NCBI RefSeq assembly: GCF_000733765.1
Contig: NZ_JPOG01000001.1
Coordinates: forward strand, 1,426,001-1,490,000
Direction: 5' to 3'
DNA: 64,000 nt
DNA from: Algiphilus aromaticivorans DG1253
GTDB taxonomy: Bacteria > Pseudomonadota > Gammaproteobacteria > Nevskiales > Nevskiaceae
Shown here piece by piece: positions 19,275-27,137 of this stretch (positions within the stretch are counted from its first letter, which is position 1; each line of letters begins with the position of its first letter). A program made the position numbers and the translations under genes. The notes below the pieces were generated by a model. The model had not been told where the DNA came from and did no database searches. It saw only the letters and a list, made by a program, of their open reading frames with translations.

Positions 19275-20489
19275 ATGGCGATGGACGACTTTCCGATCTG
19301 GCAGCGGCCACGCCATTACATGGATGTACCGGACGCCCACGACCACGTTCACTGGGTGGAGCTGTTCTTCGATCTGATCCACGTGGTGACGATCTTCGTG
19401 CTCGGCAACTACCTGTCCCATCACCTGGACTGGCCCGGCTTTCTCGTTTTCACCGGCCTGTACCTGGCGATCTTCTACGCCTGGGCGGACAACGCGGTCT
19501 ACAACTCACTGTACATCTCCACGGATATGGCGCACCGCGCCACGATGGCGGTGCAGATCGTGACCATGATCGTCATCGCTGCATCGATCCCGGACGTGAC
19601 CGGCAAGGGATGGGTGTACTTCGCACTGGGCTACGCCCTCAACCGCGCGCTGACGGCCCATATGTACTGGCGGGCGCGCGCCCGTGGCGGGGAGACCTGT
19701 GGCATGGCACGCGAGCAGGGGCGCAATTTCTTCGTGCTCGCCGCGGTCTTCGCGCTCTCCGCCTTCTTGCCGAAGCCGCTGGCCTTTTGGGTATTCGGGG
19801 CGGGCGTGGCGCTCATCCAGTTGCAATACATGCTGCCGCGTGTGGGCACGCTGCGCTATGAACGATTTGTTCCCCGCCTCGGCCATATTTCGGAACGCTT
19901 TGGCCTGCTCATGCTGATCATGCTGGGCGAGGGCTTCTTCAAGCTGGTGATCACGCTTGCCGACAAGGGCGTCTACAAGGTCGGTGCCGGCACGCTCTTC
20001 AATGTGGTGATGGGCGGGCTGTCGCTGTTCGCGCTGGCCTGGATCTACTTCGACAGCGCCGGCAACGCCAGGCCGAAGAGCCGGGACAACGGCGTGATGA
20101 TCGCGTACTGGCTGGCGCATATCGCGATCCTGTGGAGCGCGGTGATGGTGGGCGTGGCACTGGGCGGTGAGGTCTACGTCGGCCTGTGGGAACCGTACCC
20201 AACCGGGTACGGCGCGGTGGGCACGGTCGGTCTGGCCGTATTTCTGGCTTCGCTATGGGTCCTGCAGCGCTTGGTGGCCGAGCGCGACACGAGCTGCCAC
20301 TACCACAGCAGTGGCGTGCTGCTCTTCGGTATTGCGCTGGCGCTGCTGGTACTGGTCATCCACCCATTTGTGCCGTCCATCGTCGGCAACGGATTGTGGG
20401 GGCTGGCGCTGTTCTCGCAGCTCGCCGTGCCGCTGTACCGCGGCCTGCGGGACATGCGCGGGGCTGATGCATCGGAAGCCGGGTCCTGA
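19275..20489 (+). CDS. LtrA-family membrane protein
   Basis: This 404-residue membrane protein has about 10 hydrophobic helices. LtrA family signatures are HVHWVELFFDLIHVVTIFVLG near residues 24-44 and ISERFGLLMLIMLGEGFFKL near 207-226. LtrA was named for a low-temperature growth phenotype in Listeria, and its molecular role is not established. The ATG at 19275 has AAGGGG at 19263-19268. It follows the broken LtrA copy and converges on the StyC-like operon with only 12 bases between the stops. Confidence 0.88.
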   Translation: MAMDDFPIWQRPRHYMDVPDAHDHVHWVELFFDLIHVVTIFVLGNYLSHHLDWPGFLVFTGLYLAIFYAWADNAVYNSLYISTDMAHRATMAVQIVTMIVIAASIPDVTGKGWVYFALGYALNRALTAHMYWRARARGGETCGMAREQGRNFFVLAAVFALSAFLPKPLAFWVFGAGVALIQLQYMLPRVGTLRYERFVPRLGHISERFGLLMLIMLGEGFFKLVITLADKGVYKVGAGTLFNVVMGGLSLFALAWIYFDSAGNARPKSRDNGVMIAYWLAHIAILWSAVMVGVALGGEVYVGLWEPYPTGYGAVGTVGLAVFLASLWVLQRLVAERDTSCHYHSSGVLLFGIALALLVLVIHPFVPSIVGNGLWGLALFSQLAVPLYRGLRDMRGADASEAGS

Positions 20490-20501
20490 GCGCGCCGCCG
20501 G

Positions 20502-21011
20502 TCACCGGCGCAACGCGCGTGTGGCCGCAACGCCCATCAGGCTCACGGCGATGATCGTGAAGGGAATCGTGCTCCCACCGATGATGTAACCGATGGCGCC
20601 GAGCACGTCGGGCTCCCCGAGCCTGGTGGCGCCTGCGGAGAGTCCGCGGTTGCTGGACAGGTTGGCGCAGTGGAAGAAGATCGTGTTGCCCCAGCCGGTA
20701 TAGACCATCCCCCAGACGATCCAGGCTTGTGCGCGGGGTGTGGGCACCGTGCTGGTCAGGGCGAGGCCGATAAGAATCATCAGCATGCCGTTCATGACAC
20801 CGGCGACATGGGCCACGCGCCAGCCGCGCTCGCTGCCGGGAATGTCGCCGTCAAAGGGAATGGTCACGGGCCAGACGTGAATGGCATCGAGGATGGCGAA
20901 CACCATGCCGAAGCCGGACAGCAGTCCGATCACGGCAATGATCGCGCCCTGCTGGATGAGCCGCAGGCGGCCGCGTTGTGCGGCCAGGCCCTGTTCGCTT
21001 GTGGCGGCCAT
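20502..21011 (-). CDS. Styrene oxide isomerase (StyC)-like four-helix membrane protein, copy 2
   Basis: This 169-residue protein has four hydrophobic helices. Segments align by eye to StyC of styrene-degrading pseudomonads: PGSERGWRVAHVAGVMNGM resembles PGSPEGWARAHSGPALNGM, and WGNTIFFHCANLSSNRGL resembles WANVGFYLFSNFSPNRGL. H68 would match the haem-b ligand His58 and N74 would match Asn64, with the same spacing. F113 sits where StyC has Tyr103. StyC turns styrene oxide into phenylacetaldehyde in the membrane. The substrate here is unknown, and the alignment is from memory. It is the last gene of a four-gene operon, 5 bases after the other StyC-like gene. Confidence 0.7.
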   Translation of the reverse strand: MAATSEQGLAAQRGRLRLIQQGAIIAVIGLLSGFGMVFAILDAIHVWPVTIPFDGDIPGSERGWRVAHVAGVMNGMLMILIGLALTSTVPTPRAQAWIVWGMVYTGWGNTIFFHCANLSSNRGLSAGATRLGEPDVLGAIGYIIGGSTIPFTIIAVSLMGVAATRALRR

Positions 21012-21016
21012 GGGTG

Positions 21017-21517
21017 CTACTCGGACGAGGCCTCGTCGTCGTGCTTGCCCAGCAGCGCCTTGTAGGCGATGGCCGCCATCAGAACCATGACGGCCACCAC
21101 GCCGATGTAGAACAGACCGAAGGCGATGTTGTTGGTCAGGGAGTCACTGACGGCGAGGCCACGGCTGTCCGGGAACAGCGGGTCCAGCGCGGAGGCGATG
21201 ACGATGGTCCAGGCGATGACCAGCATGGTGTACACCGTGCGCCGCACGCCGACGGTAGTGAACGGTAGGTGCTGCAGTACCGCCGCGCCGATCCACAGGA
21301 TGGCACCGTTGACGATGGCCTCCATGTGCGCCATGCGCCAAGCGTCGTAGGTACCAGGGAGCTGGTAGTCGATCCTGCCGGGAATCGGCCAGAGGCGGAT
21401 ATCGCCGATCAGGAAGAACAGGAAGCCGAAGCCAATGACGCCACCAACAAAGATCATCAGAGCGCCATGACCGATCAGCAGCCTGCGTAAGGGCTTGAGT
21501 GTATCGACCGTCTTCAT
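21017..21517 (-). CDS. Styrene oxide isomerase (StyC)-like four-helix membrane protein, copy 1
   Basis: This 166-residue protein has four hydrophobic helices and an acidic tail (KHDDEASSE). It shares the StyC-type segment LPGTYDAWRMAHMEAIVNGAI, in which H64 and N70 have the His-x5-Asn spacing of the StyC haem ligand and active-site Asn. It also has an early GHGALMIF, resembling GHGILMIF in StyC. The later StyC Trp-x-Asn-x3-Tyr segment is not kept (WTIVIAS here). It is clearly related to but diverged from copy 2, which suggests a heterodimer or distinct roles. Its start overlaps the COG3687 gene by 4 bases. Confidence 0.65.
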   Translation of the reverse strand: MKTVDTLKPLRRLLIGHGALMIFVGGVIGFGFLFFLIGDIRLWPIPGRIDYQLPGTYDAWRMAHMEAIVNGAILWIGAAVLQHLPFTTVGVRRTVYTMLVIAWTIVIASALDPLFPDSRGLAVSDSLTNNIAFGLFYIGVVAVMVLMAAIAYKALLGKHDDEASSE

Positions 21518-22425
21518 GCGCTTGCTCCGGTGGTGTGTGCGGTGTGCTCAAAGGGCACCGGCATCGTGGCGCTGCTCGTGTCGAGCAGCGGGATATAGCC
21601 TTCGGGTGCGTGCTGGTATTGCTCGATCCAGTCTTGCGCCCATTGCGGTTCCTGCTCTCGGCGCGGGGTGTGGCCGGGCAGGGCGGCGCGCAGCAGGTAG
21701 GGCGCAACGGTCCCGACGAAGCTGCCCAGCCGTCGTGCCAGCCGCAGCCGCGAACGCAACTGCCACCACCGGCCGTCCTTCTTCAGGATGATCCTGTAGC
21801 CGCGCATGGAATTGAACATGACATCCAGCGCGCCATGGAATACGCCGACCGCGCGTGCGAAGTACCCACCGAGGGTGCCGCCGAATGCGGCCTGGTAGAC
21901 ATCGAAGGCGACGCACTTGTGCTCGGCTTCCTCGACGAAATGCCAGAGGATGAATGAGGCGACGCGCGTATCGCTGCCGCCGAACAGTTCCACACGGTTG
22001 TTGATCAGCCAGCGAGTCACGCCCATGGTCATCGCCTCGAAGCCGGCGGTGTAGGCCATGCGCTTGCGCAGCGATTTCGTGCCGAGCCTGGCGTAGGCGG
22101 CTTCCATGCGGTCTTCCAGACCGGCGAGCTCGGGGTAGCCCTTGGCCTTGACCAGCTCGTTGAAGCGGCGATGCGCGCGGTAATGGAACTGCTCCTGCGT
22201 ATTGAAGGCCTTGGCTTCTTCGCGCACGCGCGGGTCGTCAATATGCTGAACCGTCTCGCGCACGGTCTTGACGAGAAAGGGTTCCAGGTAGGGCATGGTC
22301 AGCGAGGCACCGTTGACCATGGCGCAGAACTCGGGGTCGTCGGCCTTCCAGTTCGGATCGAGGTCGTCGGGGAAGGCGAAGTCGATGCGCCGCGGAATGG
22401 GCAGGGGCTCGGTGTGCTCAGCCAT
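21514..22425 (-). CDS. COG3687/PF10118 metal-dependent hydrolase
   Basis: This 303-residue protein begins IPRRIDFAFPDDLDPNWKADDPEF, a pattern of the Metal_hydrol family (PF10118). Metal-ligand candidates lie on two helices: ExxH in EQFHYRAH near residue 80, and EExxH in WHFVEEAEHKCVAFD near residue 170. This is a ferritin-like di-metal arrangement. The family reaction is not established, and members often sit with lipid or aromatic-degradation genes. It is second in the operon. Its first bases overlap the tetR stop by 8, and its end overlaps a StyC-like gene by 4. Confidence 0.85.
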   Translation of the reverse strand: MAEHTEPLPIPRRIDFAFPDDLDPNWKADDPEFCAMVNGASLTMPYLEPFLVKTVRETVQHIDDPRVREEAKAFNTQEQFHYRAHRRFNELVKAKGYPELAGLEDRMEAAYARLGTKSLRKRMAYTAGFEAMTMGVTRWLINNRVELFGGSDTRVASFILWHFVEEAEHKCVAFDVYQAAFGGTLGGYFARAVGVFHGALDVMFNSMRGYRIILKKDGRWWQLRSRLRLARRLGSFVGTVAPYLLRAALPGHTPRREQEPQWAQDWIEQYQHAPEGYIPLLDTSSATMPVPFEHTAHTTGASA

Positions 22426-23089
22426 GGTGGGTCGCCTCTCTGTCGTTCCGGGGGCTTTGCCCGGCAGCGTTGTCGTAATGCTCCATGCCCATGCGCAGGG
22501 TGTGGATCAAGGTCGGGGTCAGCGCATTCACGCTGCGGCCCATCTCGAACTGACCGGCAACCTGCAGCGACACCAGCCCGTGCGCGGCCGTCCAGAACAG
22601 ATGGCTGGCCGTCAGCGGATCCATCGTGGTGGGCATTTCGCCGCGCGCCTGAGCGGCGGCGATGGTGCGCGTGCAGACGTCCAGAGCATCGTGCTTGGCG
22701 CCGCGAAGCTCGAGGGAGCGTTGCGTGCCATTGGGGTCATCCACATTGAAGAACATCAGGGCGTAACGTTCAGGGCGTTCGATGCCCGCACGGATGTAGG
22801 CGGCGGCCAAGGTCTCGAGCTGCCTTTCGGGACTTTCGATACCTTCGATGGCGCCAAGCATGACCTCTTCAATCCAGCGGTAGGCGCGTGCACGCAGTGC
22901 GTTGACCAGCTCTTCCTTGCTGGCGAAATAGCGATAGGGCGCGGAGTAGCTGAGCGACAGCTCGGCGGCGAGCTTGCGCAAGCTCAGCGCTTCCAGCCCG
23001 CCTTCCTTCTCGAACACCGTCATCGCGGCGTCGAGGATTTCATCGCGCTTGCGCCGACGGACGCTCTCGGTGTCTTTCTTGCGTGCCAT
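22418..23089 (-). CDS. TetR-family transcriptional regulator
   Basis: This 223-residue regulator has an N-terminal helix-turn-helix (KRDEILDAAMTVFEKEGGLEALSLRKLAAELSLSYSAPYRYFASKEELVNALR, key YRYFASKEEL near residue 50) and a TetR_C-type ligand domain. I chose ATG 23089 because it precedes the usual TetR N-terminus (MARKKDTESVRRRKRDEIL). Longer frames upstream read as non-coding. It leads an operon with the COG3687 hydrolase and two StyC-like genes, and overlaps the hydrolase by 8 bases. An inverted repeat just upstream of the start suggests self-repression that a ligand would relieve. Confidence 0.92.
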   Translation of the reverse strand: MARKKDTESVRRRKRDEILDAAMTVFEKEGGLEALSLRKLAAELSLSYSAPYRYFASKEELVNALRARAYRWIEEVMLGAIEGIESPERQLETLAAAYIRAGIERPERYALMFFNVDDPNGTQRSLELRGAKHDALDVCTRTIAAAQARGEMPTTMDPLTASHLFWTAAHGLVSLQVAGQFEMGRSVNALTPTLIHTLRMGMEHYDNAAGQSPRNDREATHHG

Positions 23090-23095
23090 GAATTT

Positions 23096-23126
23096 AGTTG
23101 ACACTATTAACTTGACGATGTCAACT
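23096..23126 (-). promoter_or_regulatory. Inverted repeat, candidate TetR operator
   Basis: AGTTGACA (23096-23103) and TGTCAACT (23119-23126) are perfect 8-base arms separated by 15 bases, ending 7 bases upstream of the tetR start. Read on the minus strand, the distal arm contains TTGACA, a consensus -35 hexamer. A bound repressor would therefore cover the promoter. The match to TetR operators is inferred from symmetry and position only. Confidence 0.5.
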
Positions 23127-23476
23127 GAATGGCGCGGAGCCTTTAGTGCGGGCTTAGGGGGATTTGATGCGCCGGTAACGGATGCCTTAACCCTGCCCAT
23201 CGTCGAGCACTTCAAAGCGCAGAACCCCTGCAAGGAACTGGACACCAGCCAGGGCCGCGAGAGCGTGTATGCGCAGCTGCGCGAGCAGCTCGGTGCACGG
23301 ACGCCGCCTTGCTGGAGCACCCGCTGACCGAGCAGGCGGAGATCCTTCTGGGGCTGCGGCCTTATTCGCAGGAGAGCTGAGGGACCGATGCGGAATCGGG
23401 CCCGGCGCCAAGAGTAGTTGGGGCTGACCGCGTCTTCCTTGCGTGGCTCGGCACCGGTCGAGCGTTCCGGGCGCGC
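23127..23476. other. Gap with possible gene remnant
   Basis: No intact gene is seen. On the plus strand two frames give protein-like pieces: IVEHFKAQNPCKELDTSQGRESVYAQLREQLGA (about 23200-23300), and after a frame change ALLEHPLTEQAEILLGLRPYSQES (about 23306-23380). Together they could be the 3' end of a decayed gene. I do not recognise the family. The rest may hold the promoter for tetR. Confidence 0.3.
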
Positions 23477-24166
23477 CTAGTCGCCGGATGGCGGCTGGGT
23501 AGCGTCGCGCAGGAAGGATCGATGCACCCAGCCTTCCGAATCGAAGTGCTGGACGCGCATCCATTCGCCCTTGGCTGGTGCGAGCACCGGCACCACGCGG
23601 CCACGGTCCAGGATGGTGATCGACTTGTGCTGTGAGCCGGGCCCCTTGCGCAAATGCACGCGGTCCGTCGTTTCCACGTACTCGACGGATGCTTCGTCAC
23701 CAGCGGGCTCCGCCATCTCGGTGGGTGTCGGGGCCATTTCGTCATCGCTTGATGCAAGCGGTGCGCTCTGCGCCATCTGGCGTGGTGTGGGCGTGGAAGT
23801 ATGTGCGTCGCGCGGTTGCAGGCCAGTGCCGGTGTCACCCGAGCGCCCCGGTGGGGCGATGCGCTTCTTCGTATCGGTGTCCGCGGAAGATGGCGCGTCG
23901 GCGCCAGGTGCGTTCGCAACCATGTCGTCATCAGTAGACGGCGAGGGGAGCAGAACACCCACGAGCAACGCCGCGAGTACCGCCACAAGCACGCTCGAGC
24001 TCGCATAGGGCCAGGGCTCCTGCGACCAGCGGATGAAGTGCCAGGAGCGCTTCTCGCAGGCCTTGCAACGGTAGGGGCGCAGCGGGCAGATGTAGGCAAG
24101 CGCCTTCTGCAGCGATGTGCGTTGCGAGCGCGACAGCTCGCGCGATCTACAGTGCGGGCAATTCAT
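23477..24166 (-). CDS. Zinc-ribbon / single-TM / bacterial SH3 domain protein
   Basis: This 229-residue protein has an N-terminal Cys cluster (C3/C6, then C27 and C34/C37) that suggests a zinc ribbon. One membrane helix follows (about residues 54-73, SSSVLVAVLAALLVGVLL). A long Pro/Ser/Thr-rich low-complexity stretch leads to a C-terminal SH3b domain (VHLRKGPGSQHKSITILDRGRVVPVLAPAKGEWMRV, beginning near residue 168). The SH3b domain would sit in the periplasm and may bind peptidoglycan, while the zinc ribbon stays in the cytoplasm. The role is unknown. The gene is alone, with a 270-base gap to the CHAD gene in which I see nothing. Confidence 0.72.
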   Translation of the reverse strand: MNCPHCRSRELSRSQRTSLQKALAYICPLRPYRCKACEKRSWHFIRWSQEPWPYASSSVLVAVLAALLVGVLLPSPSTDDDMVANAPGADAPSSADTDTKKRIAPPGRSGDTGTGLQPRDAHTSTPTPRQMAQSAPLASSDDEMAPTPTEMAEPAGDEASVEYVETTDRVHLRKGPGSQHKSITILDRGRVVPVLAPAKGEWMRVQHFDSEGWVHRSFLRDATQPPSGD

Positions 24167-24439
24167 GCGTATCGGTCAGCTCGTCGAGTAGGTGCGCATG
24201 GCGCGAGGGTGGTTCACCCTGGGCCAGAATCTTAGGGGCCCTGGCGGCACAAGTGAAAGGGGCCAAGTTCCAAGGGTCCGGGCTCGGGGGCCGGCGCCCA
24301 GGGCCGGGGCAGGGGGTGAACCAATCGCCCACGCGCGCATCAAGCGGCGGTGAAAAGAACGCAACTGACGTCGCCCACTGGGGATGCGATGATGCCGGAG
24401 CGCGGCCTGGAGCGAAGCTGCCGCCAGGGGACAGTCGCT

Positions 24440-25282
24440 ATGCCGAAACGAGGAAGCAAGCGGGTAATTGATCGTGCGGGCGCGCTGCACGCAACATGCG
24501 CGCCGGACCTTGTCGAGCAGACGCGGCTCGCGCCCGTCGATGTGCATCGCTTGCGGGTTTCGGTCAAGGAGCTGCGCGCGCTCTGGCAGGTGTTGAAGCC
24601 TTTTCTTCCTGGCGGGCAGGCCGACGCAGCGAGTCGCGATATCGCTCGCGCGGCGAAGCTGCTGGCGGGGGCTCGGGATCAGTTTGTTCGGGTCAAGACT
24701 CTGGACAAGCTGATGCGCAAGGCCGGGGAGGCAGACCGGCAGAGCCTGGGTCACGCGCGTAAGCAGTTGGTCGCGCTGCAGCCGGAGTCAGCGGAAGAGG
24801 CGCTGGTGACGGCGGAAATCGTGTCGCTGTTCGCGCAGGACCGGGAACGCTGGCGGCGGCTGGACGTGGCCTGCGGCCGGCGCGAGCTGATCGATTACGG
24901 CTACGGGCGGCTCTATCGCAGGGGACGCAAGCGCTTCCAGCGAGCCGTCGAGAGCGGCGAGGACGAGGATTGGCATCGCCTGCGGCGCTGGACGAAATAT
25001 CTCGCCTTGGCACTGCCGCTGGTCGCCGACAAGGGCGGCACTCAGAAGGCAGCGAAGCGATTCGCCAGGCTGGCCGAGAAGCTGGGCGATCTGCATGATC
25101 TGGATGAGCTGAGATACAGCCTGCAGGCCTTGCCCGAGCCGGAGGCGGCTTCGAACCGTCCGGCCATAGCGATAGTGACGGAGCGGGCGGATGCGCTGCG
25201 GGGCGAGTGCCACAAGCGGTCGAAACGCTTGTTCCGTGCGCGCCCCAAGGATGCGGCCAAGCGTGAGTTCGCCGGCGTCTGA
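24440..25282 (+). CDS. CHAD domain protein
   Basis: This 280-residue helical protein has the conserved His-Arg motifs of the CHAD domain: VHRLRVSVKELRALWQVLKPFL near residue 36-57, DQFVRVKTLDKL, WHRLRRWTKYLALAL near 178, and LGDLHDLDEL. CHAD proteins bind polyphosphate through these basic residues. I chose ATG 24440 because AGGGGA at 24426-24431 lies 8 bases upstream. In-frame GTG 24350 and ATG 24389 give longer but less natural starts. No CYTH or polyphosphate kinase gene is adjacent. Confidence 0.82.
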   Translation: MPKRGSKRVIDRAGALHATCAPDLVEQTRLAPVDVHRLRVSVKELRALWQVLKPFLPGGQADAASRDIARAAKLLAGARDQFVRVKTLDKLMRKAGEADRQSLGHARKQLVALQPESAEEALVTAEIVSLFAQDRERWRRLDVACGRRELIDYGYGRLYRRGRKRFQRAVESGEDEDWHRLRRWTKYLALALPLVADKGGTQKAAKRFARLAEKLGDLHDLDELRYSLQALPEPEAASNRPAIAIVTERADALRGECHKRSKRLFRARPKDAAKREFAGV

Positions 25283-25315
25283 CGCTCTGAATGCCGCAGG
25301 GCGGCGGAAGAGCTG

Positions 25316-25531
25316 TCAGGAATACGGATTGATCGCCTTGCCTTCCCGGTGGCGAAGCGACCCCTGCCATCGGAAGCGCAGGCTTGCGGCAAGCATGGCG
25401 ATTCCGATTCCGTGTATGACCAGATCGGCCGCCACTGGATAGGCGGCGATCGCGTACAGGCCGAAGAGCGGATGGTCGAGCGTCGTCGCGAGTAGCATTG
25501 AGACACTGACGCGCATCTGCTGGCGAGCCAT
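25316..25531 (-). CDS. Possible small membrane protein
   Basis: This 71-residue frame has two moderately hydrophobic stretches (SVSMLLATTLDHPLFGLYAIAAYPVAADLVIHGIGIAML in part) and a basic end. I do not recognise it. The ATG at 25531 has no good ribosome site, and the frame can extend upstream to 25648. Without this gene the gap 25283-25735 would be 453 bases with nothing else visible, so it is reported with low confidence. Confidence 0.3.
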   Translation of the reverse strand: MARQQMRVSVSMLLATTLDHPLFGLYAIAAYPVAADLVIHGIGIAMLAASLRFRWQGSLRHREGKAINPYS

Positions 25532-25735
25532 CTTCGCGGACAGCGCCGTCGGCGAAGCACAGGGATAGGATTGGCCTGGGCATAACGCCGGCCTCGCGGC
25601 GGCAGCGCTTCCTGTCCACGCCGCCGCCGCGATGTTCCCGTCCAGCATCGCTTAGGCGGTGACAGCACCCGAGAGACTCGGGTGCTCGAATGGCGCAGCG
25701 CGCCCCGCCTCCATAGTTCTTGCTGTTCGGCCGTA

Positions 25736-26779
25736 CTACTCCGCGATCATCGAGCGCAGCGAGGGGCGGTCCACGCCATCCGGCGCCATGCCGCCGGCGT
25801 AGTCGGCCAGGGCGTTGCCAGGTGTGGCGGTGATGCCCTGATACAGGAAGTCCGAGTACACCCGCGATGCGAAGCCGGCTTCGTCATTGCGGAAGATGCC
25901 GCGAAGAAGGTCGAAGACCGGTGCGAGTAGCGCGTTCAGCGTGTTGGAGAGTGCGTCCTGCACGCTGGTCAGTAGCTGCACGAGCGCGCCTTCGCCACCT
26001 TCAGGAAGCTTGACGAGCTGCAGCACACCGAGCAGATCCGTCAGCGTGGTAGCCACGGCGTCGCTGGTTGCCTGGCCGTCGAGCTGGCCGGTGGAGCGCA
26101 ACACGTCGCCGAGATTGCCGAGGAGATGCGCAGGTGCCTTGGTGAGCGCCGAAAGCGTTATCACGCCGTCCAGGACCGCAAGATCCTGTGGCAGGACGTT
26201 GGCCAGATCCGACAGCGCATCGGCGACGCCAGCCAGGCGGCCAGTCACCCGCTCCAGCCCTGCAGAGGGGTCGAGCGAACCGTCGAGCACGGCGAGCAGC
26301 CCCACCAGTTCGGCGACCAGGGACTCGACTTCCTTCGGCGCGAGCGTCGCGATCGGGCTGAGCGCGTAGGCCTCGTAGAGCGCCTTGGCGCCACACTGCA
26401 GAGCTTCAGCGGCGCCTTCCAGACGCAACTGACCTGCTTCCGGGTCGCCTTCGGCTTCGAGAGCCTCGGCCGAGCGCACCAGGGAATCCACCACGTCCAG
26501 CAGCGTTGCCACAGCCCCCACGACGGATTCGGCTGAAGCGCCAAGGCCCGGAATATCACCCAGGGCGCCGCCGAGGTTGTCGACCAGCGCGGTTTGCAAG
26601 GGGTCCAGCGCACCCTCTACGGGGCCACTCAGATCACATTTCACAGCCGCGAACATTTCGGTGGCGGGCAGCTGAGGGTCCGTGCTGATGCCCGACCCCG
26701 AGGATCCGTCCGAGCCGCAGCCGGCCAGTATCGGAACCAGAGCGCTCATCCCCACCAATGCGATCTTCTTGATCTTCAA
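25736..26779 (-). CDS. Hypothetical lipoprotein (347 aa)
   Basis: This protein begins at TTG 26779 (LKIKKIALVGMSALVPILAGCGSDG). AAGGAGAG at 26785-26792 sits 5 bases upstream, which makes this start more likely than the ATG at 26830. The lipobox ends at LAGC, and a Gly/Ser linker follows. The body is rich in Leu, Ala, Val and Gly with amphipathic helices (VVGAVATLLDVVDSLVRSAEALEAEG). Two Cys (KCDLSG, LQCGAK) remain in the mature part. I do not recognise the family. It is likely anchored to a membrane facing the periplasm. Confidence 0.7.
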   Translation of the reverse strand: MKIKKIALVGMSALVPILAGCGSDGSSGSGISTDPQLPATEMFAAVKCDLSGPVEGALDPLQTALVDNLGGALGDIPGLGASAESVVGAVATLLDVVDSLVRSAEALEAEGDPEAGQLRLEGAAEALQCGAKALYEAYALSPIATLAPKEVESLVAELVGLLAVLDGSLDPSAGLERVTGRLAGVADALSDLANVLPQDLAVLDGVITLSALTKAPAHLLGNLGDVLRSTGQLDGQATSDAVATTLTDLLGVLQLVKLPEGGEGALVQLLTSVQDALSNTLNALLAPVFDLLRGIFRNDEAGFASRVYSDFLYQGITATPGNALADYAGGMAPDGVDRPSLRSMIAE

Positions 26780-27137
26780 AGTCTCTCTCCTTATGCGTGT
26801 TAGGGGTAGAGCGCACGGTAGGGGTTTCACCGCTTCGGCACGATCGCCCGACAGCTCAATGTTGCGTAGGCGTGACTAGCGGCGCATGTAGTCTTTTTGC
26901 CATTACCCGTGATTCGAGAACAGGAGCCTGCCGTGGGGCGTTGCATCACGGCGCACCCGCTCGCGACGCGGTCTCGGAACTGTCGCGTTGCCGTACTCGG
27001 GCCACGGTGCGGGGTAGGGTGGGCCGGCCCCCTACGCCATCAAGAGGGACGACAACAGCAAGCGCGGTAGCCGGAACGTCCAGTCCCTAGCACGCCTACT
27101 GCTTAGCGGCGAACAGGGCCCGGCGTGCCGCCGGACA
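26780..27137. other. 358-base gap, no gene seen
   Basis: Apart from the ribosome site of the lipoprotein gene near 26785-26792, I see no coding signal, repeat or clear hairpin. It probably holds the lipoprotein promoter and the 3' region of the desaturase gene. Confidence 0.5.
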
